Shown: positions 7,721-16,775 of the stretch, piece after piece | Layout of the letters: the number at the start of each line of letters is the position of its first letter | Position numbering within the stretch: position 1 is the first letter of the stretch | Origin: Polynucleobacter sp. JS-Mosq-20-D10 | GTDB taxonomy: Bacteria; Pseudomonadota; Gammaproteobacteria; Burkholderiales; Burkholderiaceae | NCBI RefSeq assembly: GCF_018687755.1 | Contig: NZ_CP061305.1 | Coordinates: forward strand, 433,099-497,098 | Direction: 5' to 3' | Length of the DNA stretch: 64,000 nt | Notes under the pieces: model-generated | Databases searched by the model: none | What the model saw: the letters and a program-made list of their open reading frames with translations, nothing else | What the model was told of the DNA's origin: nothing | Program-made: the position numbers and the translations under genes

Positions 7721-9559
7721 ATGCCAGCGATCAACCAAGCATCTTCAAAAACTAGGAACAAGTTAAGCTTGATTTCTAGCCAAGCTCAGACTGCTGATCA
7801 AAAGGGGCAGATTCAGGACTTGATGGAGCGTGGCATTATTTTTCATCGCGCTGGCATGCTCAAGCATGCTCAAGATATATACGAGCAAACATTGATAGCT
7901 CAGCCTGATCACGTTGATGCCATGCACTTGTTGGGCTTGATTGCCTATCAAACAGCTAATTTTGACCTTGCTGAACATTTGATTGAAGGGGCGATTGCAC
8001 TCAATCCCAATAATGCTTCATACCATTCCAATTTAGGTAACGTCTTAAAGGCTGTTCAAAAATACGACGCTGCTATTCTTAGTTATGACAAAGCGATCGA
8101 GTTAAAACCGGACTTTACCTACACTTATTACAATCGTGGCAATGCACTGCATGTTCAGAGGAAGCTTGAAGATGCGATTGAAAGTTTTGACCAAGCGATT
8201 ACCTTATCCCCTGACTTTGCTGAAGCCTATAACAATCGCGGCAATGCTCTAAAAGATCTCAAAAGGCTAGACGCAGCAATTGCAAGCTATGATGCAGCTA
8301 TTCAAGTTAAGCCAGACTATGCCGATGCCTATAACAATCGTGGCAATGCTCTAAAAGATCTTAAAAGGCTCGATGCCGCAATTGCAAGTTATGATGCGGC
8401 TATTCAAATTAAGCCAGACTATGCTCAAGCCTATAACAATCGTGGTAACGCTCTAGAGCAGCTAAAGAAAATTGATGAAGCAATCGTGGACTACAGTCAT
8501 GCGATTGAATTAAAACCTGATTTTTTTGAAGCCTTCAATAATCGAGGTAACGCCTTAAAAGAAAAAAAACAATTAAGTGCTGCTATCGCCAGCTACAACC
8601 GAGCAATTGAACTTAAGCCTGATTATGCTGAGGCCTACTGGAATAAAAGTTTGGCCTATTTGCTTGGTGGTGATTACATCAATGGCTGGAAGTTTTATGA
8701 GTGGCGTTGGCAAAGAGAGGTATTTGCTGCACTTAAAAGGGATTTTCCTCAACCCTTATGGCTTGGTACTCCTTCTTTATTAAATAAGTCGATCCTATTG
8801 CATGGCGAGCAAGGTTTTGGAGACACCATCCAGTTTTTTCGTTTTGCTAAGCTAGTTTCTGATCTAGGTGCAAAAGTAATCTTAGAAGTGCAAAAGCCCT
8901 TGTTTAATTTACTTGCAGATTTAGATGGGGGTATTACATTGACTTATCGGGGTGAAAGCCATCCAGAGTTTGATTTTCATTGCCCCCTCATGAGTTTGCC
9001 GCATGCTTTCAAAACCACCGTAGATACAATCCCTACCCGCAATCCCTATATTTTTAGCAAGCCCGCTAAAGTGGCGATATGGGAGACCAAGTTAGGCGGC
9101 AGGATCAAGCCTCGCGTAGGAATAGCTTGGAGTGGTAATGTAAATCATAAAAATGACCACAACCGAAGCATCTCCTTAAAGCAACTGCTCTTATATCTGC
9201 CAGACAATTGCCAATACGTTAGCTTACAAAAAGGCTTAAGCCTAGCTGACGGTAAAGTACTGCATGACACTCCGCAAATTTTGAACTTTGCCCATGACTT
9301 GTATGACTTCAGCGATACGGCTGCATTAACTGAGTTATTAGATTGCATTATTAGTGTGGATACCAGCGTGGCTCATTTGGCGGCTGCTATGGGTAAGGAA
9401 ACTTGGATACTTCTGCCTAACGATCCAGACTGGCGTTGGTTACTTGACCGAGAAGATAGCCCTTGGTATCCAACAGTCAAACTCTATCGTCAGCCAGTAC
9501 CTGGCGATTGGTTCACTGTATTAAGCAAAGTCCGAGATGGACTGCTGGCTTTAAAGTAA
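7721..9559 (+). CDS. TPR-repeat glycosyltransferase (GT9/heptosyltransferase-like C-domain)
   Basis: The protein (612 aa) has about eight TPR units from residue 30 to 315, mostly of the YNNRGNAL..AIASYDxAIxxKPDYAxA type. A C-terminal domain follows, resembling ADP-heptose:LPS heptosyltransferases: HGEQGFGDTIQFFRF near 363, GIAWSGN near 470, and IISVDTSVAHLAAAMGK near 545 before a WLLDREDSPWYP segment. Related TPR-GT proteins are often found by flagellar genes, so glycosylation of flagellin or of a surface polymer is a reasonable inference; the substrate cannot be read from sequence. It is 37 bp after the carbonic anhydrase gene. Confidence 0.8.
   Translation: MPAINQASSKTRNKLSLISSQAQTADQKGQIQDLMERGIIFHRAGMLKHAQDIYEQTLIAQPDHVDAMHLLGLIAYQTANFDLAEHLIEGAIALNPNNASYHSNLGNVLKAVQKYDAAILSYDKAIELKPDFTYTYYNRGNALHVQRKLEDAIESFDQAITLSPDFAEAYNNRGNALKDLKRLDAAIASYDAAIQVKPDYADAYNNRGNALKDLKRLDAAIASYDAAIQIKPDYAQAYNNRGNALEQLKKIDEAIVDYSHAIELKPDFFEAFNNRGNALKEKKQLSAAIASYNRAIELKPDYAEAYWNKSLAYLLGGDYINGWKFYEWRWQREVFAALKRDFPQPLWLGTPSLLNKSILLHGEQGFGDTIQFFRFAKLVSDLGAKVILEVQKPLFNLLADLDGGITLTYRGESHPEFDFHCPLMSLPHAFKTTVDTIPTRNPYIFSKPAKVAIWETKLGGRIKPRVGIAWSGNVNHKNDHNRSISLKQLLLYLPDNCQYVSLQKGLSLADGKVLHDTPQILNFAHDLYDFSDTAALTELLDCIISVDTSVAHLAAAMGKETWILLPNDPDWRWLLDREDSPWYPTVKLYRQPVPGDWFTVLSKVRDGLLALK
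8225..8470 (+). repeat. 102-bp tandem repeats encoding TPR units
   Basis: Units begin at 8225, 8327 and 8429 with a 102-bp period (34 codons, one TPR each). The first two are nearly identical at DNA level, differing mainly at third positions. This points to recent duplication inside the TPR array. Confidence 0.85.
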
Positions 9560-9599
9560 GTAAACGCTAACTAATTCTTAATTCAGAATTCGTCAGATA

Positions 9600-9629
9600 T
9601 TGACTGGGTGCATAAAAAGACCTAGTCAA
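9600..9629 (+). terminator. Stem-loop downstream of the TPR-GT gene
   Basis: TTGACTGGGT (9600-9609) pairs with ACCTAGTCAA (9620-9629), a 10-bp stem with one G-U pair, 40 bp after the stop codon. No U-tract follows, so termination is possible but unproven. Confidence 0.4.
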
Positions 9630-9790
9630 ATAACAAGGGCAGGTATTTCCATTTGCCCAAGATGAGGGTAGGCAATTTTTGCCGATATTCATCTTAAAAC
9701 ACTATTTTTATCTCAAAAATAATCATTTTCATATCAATGCTGGCATTAGTGATGGTGGCTATGCCAAAACTATTGGCATGAAGCTAAAAC

Positions 9791-9806
9791 TGGCACGCTC
9801 TTTGCA
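9791..9806 (+). promoter_or_regulatory. Sigma-54 promoter of the flgB operon
   Basis: TGGCACG-CTCT-TTGCA matches the -24/-12 consensus TGGCACG-N4-TTGCW at every conserved base, including GG and GC at the required spacing. It lies 60 bp upstream of the flgB start and faces it. This implies that the hook/rod operon is RpoN-dependent and needs an enhancer-binding activator, as in other polar flagellates. Confidence 0.92.
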
Positions 9807-9866
9807 TATTCATATTTGAGGACTTTCCCCTCGGTTTATGTCATTCCCTGTTAGGGAGGAGATGCA

Positions 9867-10283
9867 ATGAATGCAGTGCCGCAATACGACTCATTAAAAT
9901 TTAACGAAACCGCAGTGAAGTTGCGCACGTTTCGTCAAGAAATATTGAGTAATAACTTGGCTAACTCTGATACACCTGGCTTTAAGGCTAGGGATATTCG
10001 TTTTGCCGATGTATTGAAGGCGCAAATGGAAGGTACTTTACCGTCAATGGAAGTATCAATGGCCACAACGCATTCTGGACATATTGCCGGCAAGATCACT
10101 AAAGAAGACCCACGTCTTCTATATAGAGTGCCAAATCAGCCGGCTAAAGACGGCAATACAGTCGATAGTGACGTTGAGCTAAGCGAATTTACCAAAAACT
10201 CAGTATTGACTGAGGCAACACTAGGTTTCTTGAGCGGTACTCTGCGTGGACGAATGTCCGCTATTACAGGGCAGGCCTCATGA
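9867..10283 (+). CDS. flgB: Flagellar proximal rod protein FlgB
   Basis: FlgB is a component of the proximal rod of the basal body. The 138-residue protein carries the rod-protein N-terminal motif EILSNNLANSDTPGFKARDIRF near residues 28-50 and a C-terminal helix ending in RGRMSAITGQAS. It has a strong Shine-Dalgarno sequence and is the first gene behind the sigma-54 promoter. It overlaps flgC by 4 bp (ATGA). Confidence 0.96.
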   Translation: MNAVPQYDSLKFNETAVKLRTFRQEILSNNLANSDTPGFKARDIRFADVLKAQMEGTLPSMEVSMATTHSGHIAGKITKEDPRLLYRVPNQPAKDGNTVDSDVELSEFTKNSVLTEATLGFLSGTLRGRMSAITGQAS

Positions 10284-10684
10284 GTTTATTAGCCGCCTTT
10301 AATATTGGCGCTTCTGGCCTGTCAGCGCAAGCAATGCGCTTGAATGTGACCGCCTCCAATATTGCGAATGCTGAGAGTGTGTCAGGGCCAGATGGTCGCC
10401 CTTATCGCGCCAGACAAGTTGAATTCAGTGCACTGATGAAGCCTGGCTCCCCTGGAGCAGGAGTAGCAGTGAGCAATATTGTAGAAAGTGATGCTCCATT
10501 GCGGATGGAATATCGCCCCGGTCATCCTAAGGCCAATGCATCGGGCTATGTTGAGATGCCGAATGTAAACCCTGTAGAAGAAATGGTGAACATGATTTCA
10601 GCTTCGCGTTCTTATCAAATGAACATTGAAGCGATGAATGTTTCACGTCAGTTGATATTAAAAACCTTAGATTTAGGGCGCTGA
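10280..10684 (+). CDS. flgC: Flagellar proximal rod protein FlgC
   Basis: FlgC is the second proximal-rod protein. The product (134 aa, normal size) has the axial-protein N-terminal signature NVTASNIANAESVSGPDG and the C-terminal VNPVEEMVNMISASRSYQMNIEAMN heptad helix that packs in the D0 core. It is translationally coupled to flgB. Confidence 0.96.
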   Translation: MSLLAAFNIGASGLSAQAMRLNVTASNIANAESVSGPDGRPYRARQVEFSALMKPGSPGAGVAVSNIVESDAPLRMEYRPGHPKANASGYVEMPNVNPVEEMVNMISASRSYQMNIEAMNVSRQLILKTLDLGR

Positions 10685-10723
10685 GCCCACACGTGATTAA
10701 TAAAGAGAGTTAGAGAGCAAACC

Positions 10724-11419
10724 ATGGCAATCGATCCACTTGGAAATATTCGTAAATACGACCCTGCTGCTGCAACGCAATCTACAACCTCATCCTCATC
10801 CGGTGTGGGTGGGACGGTTACCGAGCAAACTCAAAACTTTTTGAAATTGCTAATCGCACAAATTCAGAATCAAGATCCGATGGCACCTATGGATGCCTCG
10901 AGTATGACATCGCAGATGTCTCAGCTCAACATGGTGAGCAGTATTGGTGATATGAATAAGTCAATGACCGCGATGCTCAGTCAAATGCAAAGTGTGAATT
11001 TTATGAATCAAGCAACATTGATTGGTAAAAGCCCTGTAGTTGCCGGGGGTGGTATTGCTTTTGATGGCGTGAACCCAGCTGTACTTGGTGCCAATGCCGT
11101 GAATCCACTCACAGCAGCAGTGGCTACTATCAAAGATGTTAAAGGTAGCACGGTTAATAGTATGGATATGGGTCCCCTGGATGCGGGTATGAATAATTTT
11201 GCCTGGGATGGTAAAGATGCCGACGGTAATACGGTGCCAGCTGGTTTGTATTACTTGAGTATTAGCGGAACAAATACAACCGGTGGAAAAGAAGCCCCAA
11301 CTGCTTATGTCGCCTCGCCGGTCATGGCAGTAAGCAAGGGAAGTAATGGGGATGCATTGTTAAGTTTATTGGATGGTAGAAAAATTAGTGCTTCGGAAGT
11401 TCAGCAGTGGATCAGTTAA
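10724..11419 (+). CDS. flgD: Flagellar hook-capping protein FlgD
   Basis: FlgD is the scaffold that caps the growing hook. The 231-residue product has the N-terminal export/capping region with FLKLLIAQIQNQDPMAPMDASSMTSQMSQLN. An Ig-like/tudor C-domain follows with NNFAWDGKDADGNTVPAGLYYLSISG. Spacing is 39 bp from flgC and about 90 bp to flgE. Confidence 0.95.
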   Translation: MAIDPLGNIRKYDPAAATQSTTSSSSGVGGTVTEQTQNFLKLLIAQIQNQDPMAPMDASSMTSQMSQLNMVSSIGDMNKSMTAMLSQMQSVNFMNQATLIGKSPVVAGGGIAFDGVNPAVLGANAVNPLTAAVATIKDVKGSTVNSMDMGPLDAGMNNFAWDGKDADGNTVPAGLYYLSISGTNTTGGKEAPTAYVASPVMAVSKGSNGDALLSLLDGRKISASEVQQWIS

Positions 11420-11508
11420 TGAATTAGTGAGTAAATCAGTAAATTAATCGAGTATAAAAAGTAAGCAGTATTAATAAACAATTTAAAAAAATAGTTAAGG
11501 AGTAAAAA

Positions 11509-13332
11509 ATGGGATACGGAATCGGATTAGCAGGATTGGCTTCAACCGCAGAAGCGATCGATGTGACCAGTAACAATATTGCGAACGCACAAACTGTTGG
11601 CTACAAGTCTGGCGAATATGTTTTTGCTGATATGTACTTTAAAGCTGCCGACGCACAAGCTAAAGACCGGGTAGGTATGGGTTCGTTTAGGCAGTCTATT
11701 CGTCGCTCTTCTTCATACGGTACCATCGTGAACTCACAAAACGTATTGGATATGGCCATTGCCGGTCCTGGTATGTTTATGCTTGCAAAAGAAGTAAACG
11801 ATACAGTTCCTATTGAAACTCCTAGCAATTTCCAATACACGCGCAACGGACAATTTGGTACAGATAGTAAAAACCGAATTTGTAATGAAAATGGATTATT
11901 GCTTTGTGGCTATCCCGCTGACGAAACCGGAAGAATCGTTGCTGGAGCGACAACTACATTGAAATTAGACCAAACACCGCTAAAACAAGAGCCTACTAGG
12001 GAATCAAAAATCGAACTAAATTTAGATAATCGAAATCTAACAATCGGTAATAAAAAGTTTGACCCAACTAACAGCACAACATTTAGTCAGGCAACCTCAC
12101 AAACAGTATATGACCAAAATGGTAATGAACATATTCTCGGAATGTATTACAAAAAAGTACAGTCACTACCATTAACACTCGAGCAAGATAATACTGGAGC
12201 ATTTACTTATACAGCATCAGAAAAGGTTGCTACTGACCAGGCTGTAAAAGATGCCATCGGTGATCCTGATGGGAAATTAGCAGACTACGAGCAAGCGAAT
12301 CAAATTGGACGAATCTCCACAACTATTAACGGAATTAATAAAAAGTTAGAAGCTACGGCGAATTCCGCTGCGGCCTTGACTGCTTACAACGCCCTTTCGG
12401 ACGATGAAAAAGGAAAGCAAGTCATCAGAGGAGCAGAAATATACAAGACAAGTTCAGGGCCTGCTGCTGTAGGATCAATTTATGATTTCCGTTTCCCAGA
12501 CGGAACACACATGTCTTTAAGAATGACGCAGGTTGCTGACCCTGCTGCCGTTCCTCCTAAGCTAGCCCAATATACGGTGATGGCTGATCGCTATGCAGTA
12601 TTTGCAACGATGGATGGTAAACCAATAGGGCATGATCCAAAAGAGGATACAGATGACTATTTGGGCACAGCTACACAAATAAAAGTGGATAGCGTCTTCG
12701 TTAAGGAGCAAGTCTGTATCGGCACTATGGCTTTTATTGGCGGTAAAAACGTAGATACTATTGAAAAGAATTACGATGGAACCCCAGTCAACAATAACGA
12801 AACTCGCTTTAAGTTACTTGCAAATGGTGGCGTAGCTCCTACAGTTCTATATGGTCTGAATAATTCTCCAGATGGAAACGGTGTATTAGATTTTACTGTG
12901 AAGAGTAACACTACAACTGCATTAAATGCAGCTACACAAACTTATGCAAATACTCAGGACGGCCATGCAGTTTCAAGCGTGACAGGATTTTCTATTGATA
13001 CGAGTGGGCAGTTGCTTGCCACTTATGCCAATGGTCAGACTGCTGTAAAAGGTCAATTGATCTTGGCTTACTTTAATAACCCTGAAGGCTTAATGCCAAA
13101 CGGCAATAATTCATTCGGTCAAACTGATAAATCTGGTCCAGTAATAACAGGCTTTGCGGGAAATGGCATGATGGGTCAAATACGCTCAAAGTCCCTAGAG
13201 TCATCTAATGTGGACTTAACTAATGAGTTAGTGAAGTTGATGGTGCTGCAGCGTCAATACTCAGCAATGTCACAGGCAACTAAAACTATGGCAGCTTCTA
13301 TTATTGATGACACCATCAATATTGGTCGATAA
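11509..13332 (+). CDS. flgE: Flagellar hook protein FlgE, long form
   Basis: FlgE polymerises into the flexible hook. The N-terminus has DVTSNNIANAQTVGYKSGEYVFADMY and MAIAGPGMFM. The C-terminus has SSNVDLTNELVKLMVLQRQYSAMSQATKTM, both diagnostic. At 607 aa it is clearly longer than the roughly 400-aa enterobacterial form; the extra length lies in the exposed middle (about residues 150-480), which is rich in Thr/Asn/Lys. A purine-rich AAGGAG ribosome-binding site precedes the ATG. Confidence 0.95.
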   Translation: MGYGIGLAGLASTAEAIDVTSNNIANAQTVGYKSGEYVFADMYFKAADAQAKDRVGMGSFRQSIRRSSSYGTIVNSQNVLDMAIAGPGMFMLAKEVNDTVPIETPSNFQYTRNGQFGTDSKNRICNENGLLLCGYPADETGRIVAGATTTLKLDQTPLKQEPTRESKIELNLDNRNLTIGNKKFDPTNSTTFSQATSQTVYDQNGNEHILGMYYKKVQSLPLTLEQDNTGAFTYTASEKVATDQAVKDAIGDPDGKLADYEQANQIGRISTTINGINKKLEATANSAAALTAYNALSDDEKGKQVIRGAEIYKTSSGPAAVGSIYDFRFPDGTHMSLRMTQVADPAAVPPKLAQYTVMADRYAVFATMDGKPIGHDPKEDTDDYLGTATQIKVDSVFVKEQVCIGTMAFIGGKNVDTIEKNYDGTPVNNNETRFKLLANGGVAPTVLYGLNNSPDGNGVLDFTVKSNTTTALNAATQTYANTQDGHAVSSVTGFSIDTSGQLLATYANGQTAVKGQLILAYFNNPEGLMPNGNNSFGQTDKSGPVITGFAGNGMMGQIRSKSLESSNVDLTNELVKLMVLQRQYSAMSQATKTMAASIIDDTINIGR

Positions 13333-13350
13333 GCCGATTAATCGATATTC

Positions 13351-14112
13351 ATGATTAATCGCTTTGCCTATACTTCGATGACAGGGGCGACAGCTTCAAC
13401 TCAACAGTTGGCTGTCACCTCCAATAATCTTGCTAATGCCCTGACTCCAGGGTTTAGAGAAGTCATCAGTGCATTTCGAGCTGTGCCACTGAAGGGTGAT
13501 GGTGAGCCCTTTACTGGTAACGGCGCGGATACACGGGTTTTTTCAGTAGAGACAACTCCCGGAAGTAACTTTACGAGTGGCGCTATTCAGACGACTGGCA
13601 ATCCGTTAGATATTGCAATTAAAGGTGATGGGATGTTTGCAGTTCGTAGACCCGATGGTAAAGAGGCCTACACCCGAGCCGGTAAGTTCATGGTGAATGA
13701 TCAAGGCATCTTAAGTGTTGGTAGGGATGTACCTGTTGTTGGAGCTAGTGGCAGTATTACTATTCCAACGGGGTCCATTATGCAAATAGCAGAAGATGGT
13801 TCCATCTATACCCAAATACCAGGGACGCAGTATTTAAATCAAGTTGGCAAGCTAAAGCTGGTCAATCCCAATACCAATAATTTAGTGCGAGGCGAGGATG
13901 GTTTATTTGACTTGCCTGGCGAACAAGCTACAAGCGACCCTGGAGTAAAAGTGGTGCAGGGCGCAATTGAAATGAGTAATGTGAATACGGCACTAGCAAT
14001 GGTGCAGATGATTGATCAAAGTCGACTGTTTGATTTAAATACACGCTCAATTACCTTTGCTGATCAAAATGCGAGATCAGCAACAACCCTATTATCCCTA
14101 TCACGTAGCTAA
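13351..14112 (+). CDS. flgF: Flagellar rod protein FlgF
   Basis: FlgF is a proximal-rod component. The 253-residue protein opens with FAYTSMTGATASTQQLAVTSNNLANALTPGF. It has the NPLDIAIKGDGMFAVRRPDGKEAYTRAGKF block near residue 85, and ends with a helix containing EMSNVNTALAMVQMIDQSRLFDLNTR. Size and order are normal. Confidence 0.95.
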   Translation: MINRFAYTSMTGATASTQQLAVTSNNLANALTPGFREVISAFRAVPLKGDGEPFTGNGADTRVFSVETTPGSNFTSGAIQTTGNPLDIAIKGDGMFAVRRPDGKEAYTRAGKFMVNDQGILSVGRDVPVVGASGSITIPTGSIMQIAEDGSIYTQIPGTQYLNQVGKLKLVNPNTNNLVRGEDGLFDLPGEQATSDPGVKVVQGAIEMSNVNTALAMVQMIDQSRLFDLNTRSITFADQNARSATTLLSLSRS

Positions 14113-14134
14113 TTAAGAAAAAAGAGAACAATAA

Positions 14135-14923
14135 ATGATACGTTCATTATGGATCGCTAAAACGGGTATGGATGCCCAGCAAATGAACTTGGATGTTATT
14201 ACTAATAACTTAGCCAATGCTTCAACCACCGCATATAAAAAGGTACAGCCTTTATTTCAAGATTTGCTGTACACCACAATACGTTCTGCAGGCTCGGCCG
14301 CTAACGCACAAAATTTATTACCAACAGGATTGCAGATTGGTGCAGGCTCTGCCATTACATCAACTGAGCGCACGAATAATCAAGGAAGTTTAGTAAAAAC
14401 TGATAATCAATTAGATATTGCGATTCAAGGTAATGGATTTTTTCAAATAAGCTTGGCAGACGGTACTACTGCCTATACGCGTAATGGGCAGTTCAGTCGA
14501 AGTGCTACAGGCCAGATTGTGACTTCATCAGGCAATGTAGTATCACCTGGCCTGACAATTCCAATTAATGCGGGCACAGTTACTATCGGTATCAGTGGCA
14601 TCGTATCTGCTACAGATTCAACAACCGGTAACGTTACCCAGGTTGGTCAACTATCCATGGCTAACTTTATTAATCCAGCGGGTTTAGTGGCGCTTGGGGG
14701 AGGTAACTACATCCCATCGCCAGCCTCAGGTAATGCCGTCAATGGTTTACCAGGCCAAAATGGTTTGGGAGTTATGAATCAATATTACATTGAGCAATCT
14801 AACGTGAACGTTGCTGAGGAGTTGGTCAATTTGATTGCAGCCCAAAGGGCCTATGAAATCAATACACGCGCGGTAACCGCTTCAGATCAAATCTTACAAC
14901 GCGTAAGCAATATGGGCCAATAA
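14135..14923 (+). CDS. flgG: Flagellar distal rod protein FlgG
   Basis: FlgG builds the distal rod. The product (262 aa, as in E. coli) starts MIRSLWIAKTGMDAQQMNLDVITNNLANASTTAYKK. It has QLDIAIQGNGFFQI and ends with EQSNVNVAEELVNLIAAQRAYEINTRAVTASDQ. Its stop and the flgH start share one base (TAATG). Confidence 0.97.
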   Translation: MIRSLWIAKTGMDAQQMNLDVITNNLANASTTAYKKVQPLFQDLLYTTIRSAGSAANAQNLLPTGLQIGAGSAITSTERTNNQGSLVKTDNQLDIAIQGNGFFQISLADGTTAYTRNGQFSRSATGQIVTSSGNVVSPGLTIPINAGTVTIGISGIVSATDSTTGNVTQVGQLSMANFINPAGLVALGGGNYIPSPASGNAVNGLPGQNGLGVMNQYYIEQSNVNVAEELVNLIAAQRAYEINTRAVTASDQILQRVSNMGQ

Positions 14924-15645
14924 TGATTAGCCTGAGTAAATTACTCCGTTACGGATTTGTCAGTGCTATGACTGTCATTTTATTGGCCGCCTGCGCTAGT
15001 GCCGATCGACCTTCTTTATTGTCTACCCCAACTACCGCAAGACCACGTCCAATTCAAGAAACCTCTGCAAATATGGGCAGCTTATATCCAGCTAATTCAG
15101 GTGGGCCCTATATCAATGCGGTGAGTCATCGCCCCCTGTTTGAAGATCGCCGAGCTAGAAATGTAGGTGACACACTAACAGTATTACTCAATGAGACAAC
15201 CAGTGCGGCAAAAAATTCTGGAATGACGGCAGCCCGCAAGGCAAACGGAACATCAACTTTTGGCAACAACAGCCCAACTTTTAACGGCGCTATGTTTAGT
15301 CTTGCGAACGCGGCGAATTTTAGTGGTACAGGAGATATCAAGAGTGAGGGCGCTGGCACAAGTGCGGCAAGTAATACCTTTGCCGGTACGATCACTGTGA
15401 CAGTAGTCGAGATTCTTTCCAATGGCAATTTAGTCGTTGCTGGCGAAAAGCAAGTGGCCGTTAGTAATGAAGAAGAAATTATTCGCTTTGGGGGTATTGT
15501 GAACCCGAATACGCTGGTTTTTAATCAGGTCTCATCTCAGCAGGTTGCCGATGCCCGCATCGAGTATCGTGGTCGTGGGGCAACAGATGATACTCAAGGT
15601 ACTGGTTGGTTTACCCGCCTCATGCTGAAATTGGCACCGTTCTAA
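14923..15645 (+). CDS. flgH: Flagellar L-ring lipoprotein FlgH
   Basis: FlgH forms the outer-membrane L-ring bushing. The 240-residue precursor has a lipoprotein signal with lipobox LLAAC, so C24 would be acylated. The conserved DRRARNVGDTLTVLLNETTSAAKNSG and the later EEIIRFGGIVNPNTL segments confirm the family. It is coupled to flgG upstream and flgI downstream. Confidence 0.96.
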   Translation: MISLSKLLRYGFVSAMTVILLAACASADRPSLLSTPTTARPRPIQETSANMGSLYPANSGGPYINAVSHRPLFEDRRARNVGDTLTVLLNETTSAAKNSGMTAARKANGTSTFGNNSPTFNGAMFSLANAANFSGTGDIKSEGAGTSAASNTFAGTITVTVVEILSNGNLVVAGEKQVAVSNEEEIIRFGGIVNPNTLVFNQVSSQQVADARIEYRGRGATDDTQGTGWFTRLMLKLAPF

Positions 15646-16775
15646 TGACGATCATGAATCCATCTTCTTGTTGGAACAAAGGCCTACTGATTTTAGTAAG
15701 CCTATGTTGCTTTCATAGCACCTGCTTTGCTGATCGCATTAAGGATTTTTCCGATATCGCAGGACAAAGATCAAACCAGTTAGTAGGTTACGGTTTAGTA
15801 GTGGGTTTGGATGGTACGGGTGACCAAACTACACAAACCCCATTTACCTTGCAAAGTGTCCTGCAAATGATTGGCGTCTTGGGCGTCACGATGCCATCGA
15901 CTGGTAATCAAACCCAGTTAAGAAATACTGCAGCGGTGATGGTGACAGCCGACTTTCCGGCGCTATCAAGACCAGGTCAACAGCTTGATGTCACCGTGTC
16001 CTCTTTGGGTAACTCAACCAGCTTAAAAGGTGGTACTTTGGTGATGACACCATTGAAAGCTGCGGATGGTCAGGTCTATGCGCAAGCGCAAGGTAGCGTT
16101 GTGATCGGTGGTTCACGCGCCGCTACTGGTGGCGCAGCTACTACTGTGAATCATTTATCAGCTGGGCGTATTCCATCTGGTGCGATAGTGGAAAGAGCTG
16201 TGCCAGCATTATTAGTTGATGAGTTTCTGCAATTGGATTTACGTCAGGCTGATTTTTCTTTAATGCAAAGAACAGCCGAGACTATTGGTCGTCGTTTTGG
16301 TATAGGTACGGCGTTGCCGATAGATGCTAGATCACTGAATGTACGTGTCCCAACAGAGCCATTAAAGAGAACGGCATTTATGGCCGCCTTACAAGATTTA
16401 GATGTACCGATGGGTAGTCAACCTGCGCGCGTCATATTAAATTCACGAACAGGTTCAGTCGTGATGAATCAGGCAGTTCGTTTATCACCATCGGCAGTGG
16501 CCCACGGAAATTTAACGGTGAAAATTCAGCAGTCGCCAACAGTGAGTCAACCATTACCGTTTAGCCGCGGTCAGACGACCACTGCCACCGAAGATACGGC
16601 TACCATTAGTGATAGTGGAAAAGAAAATAGTTTGATTTCTGTTCCAGGTGGAGCGTCGCTTGATCAAGTAGTCAAAGCATTAAATATGATGGGTGCTACA
16701 CCACAAGATTTGATCTCCATTTTGCAGTCTTTGCGTGCTGCAGGCGCCTTACGCGCTGAGCTAGAGGTGATCTAA
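15645..16775 (+). CDS. flgI: Flagellar P-ring protein FlgI
   Basis: FlgI forms the periplasmic P-ring. I place the start at the ATG that overlaps the flgH stop (TAATG). A longer frame from 15606 would add 13 unlikely residues. From here a signal peptide ends near CFA-DRIKDFSDIAG, and mature FlgI follows with NQLVGYGLVVGLDGTGDQT. The C-terminus is the usual SLRAAGALRAELEVI. The product is 376 aa. Confidence 0.95.
   Translation: MTIMNPSSCWNKGLLILVSLCCFHSTCFADRIKDFSDIAGQRSNQLVGYGLVVGLDGTGDQTTQTPFTLQSVLQMIGVLGVTMPSTGNQTQLRNTAAVMVTADFPALSRPGQQLDVTVSSLGNSTSLKGGTLVMTPLKAADGQVYAQAQGSVVIGGSRAATGGAATTVNHLSAGRIPSGAIVERAVPALLVDEFLQLDLRQADFSLMQRTAETIGRRFGIGTALPIDARSLNVRVPTEPLKRTAFMAALQDLDVPMGSQPARVILNSRTGSVVMNQAVRLSPSAVAHGNLTVKIQQSPTVSQPLPFSRGQTTTATEDTATISDSGKENSLISVPGGASLDQVVKALNMMGATPQDLISILQSLRAAGALRAELEVI

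Larger units (their letters stand above)
9560..9866 (+). other. Intergenic region between the TPR-GT gene and flgB
   Basis: This 307-bp stretch has no convincing gene. It holds the stem-loop at 9600-9629, an AT-rich tract near 9700-9740 where sigma-54 activator sites could lie, the sigma-54 promoter at 9791-9806, and the strong flgB ribosome-binding site GGGAGGAG ending 5 bp before the ATG. Confidence 0.7.
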
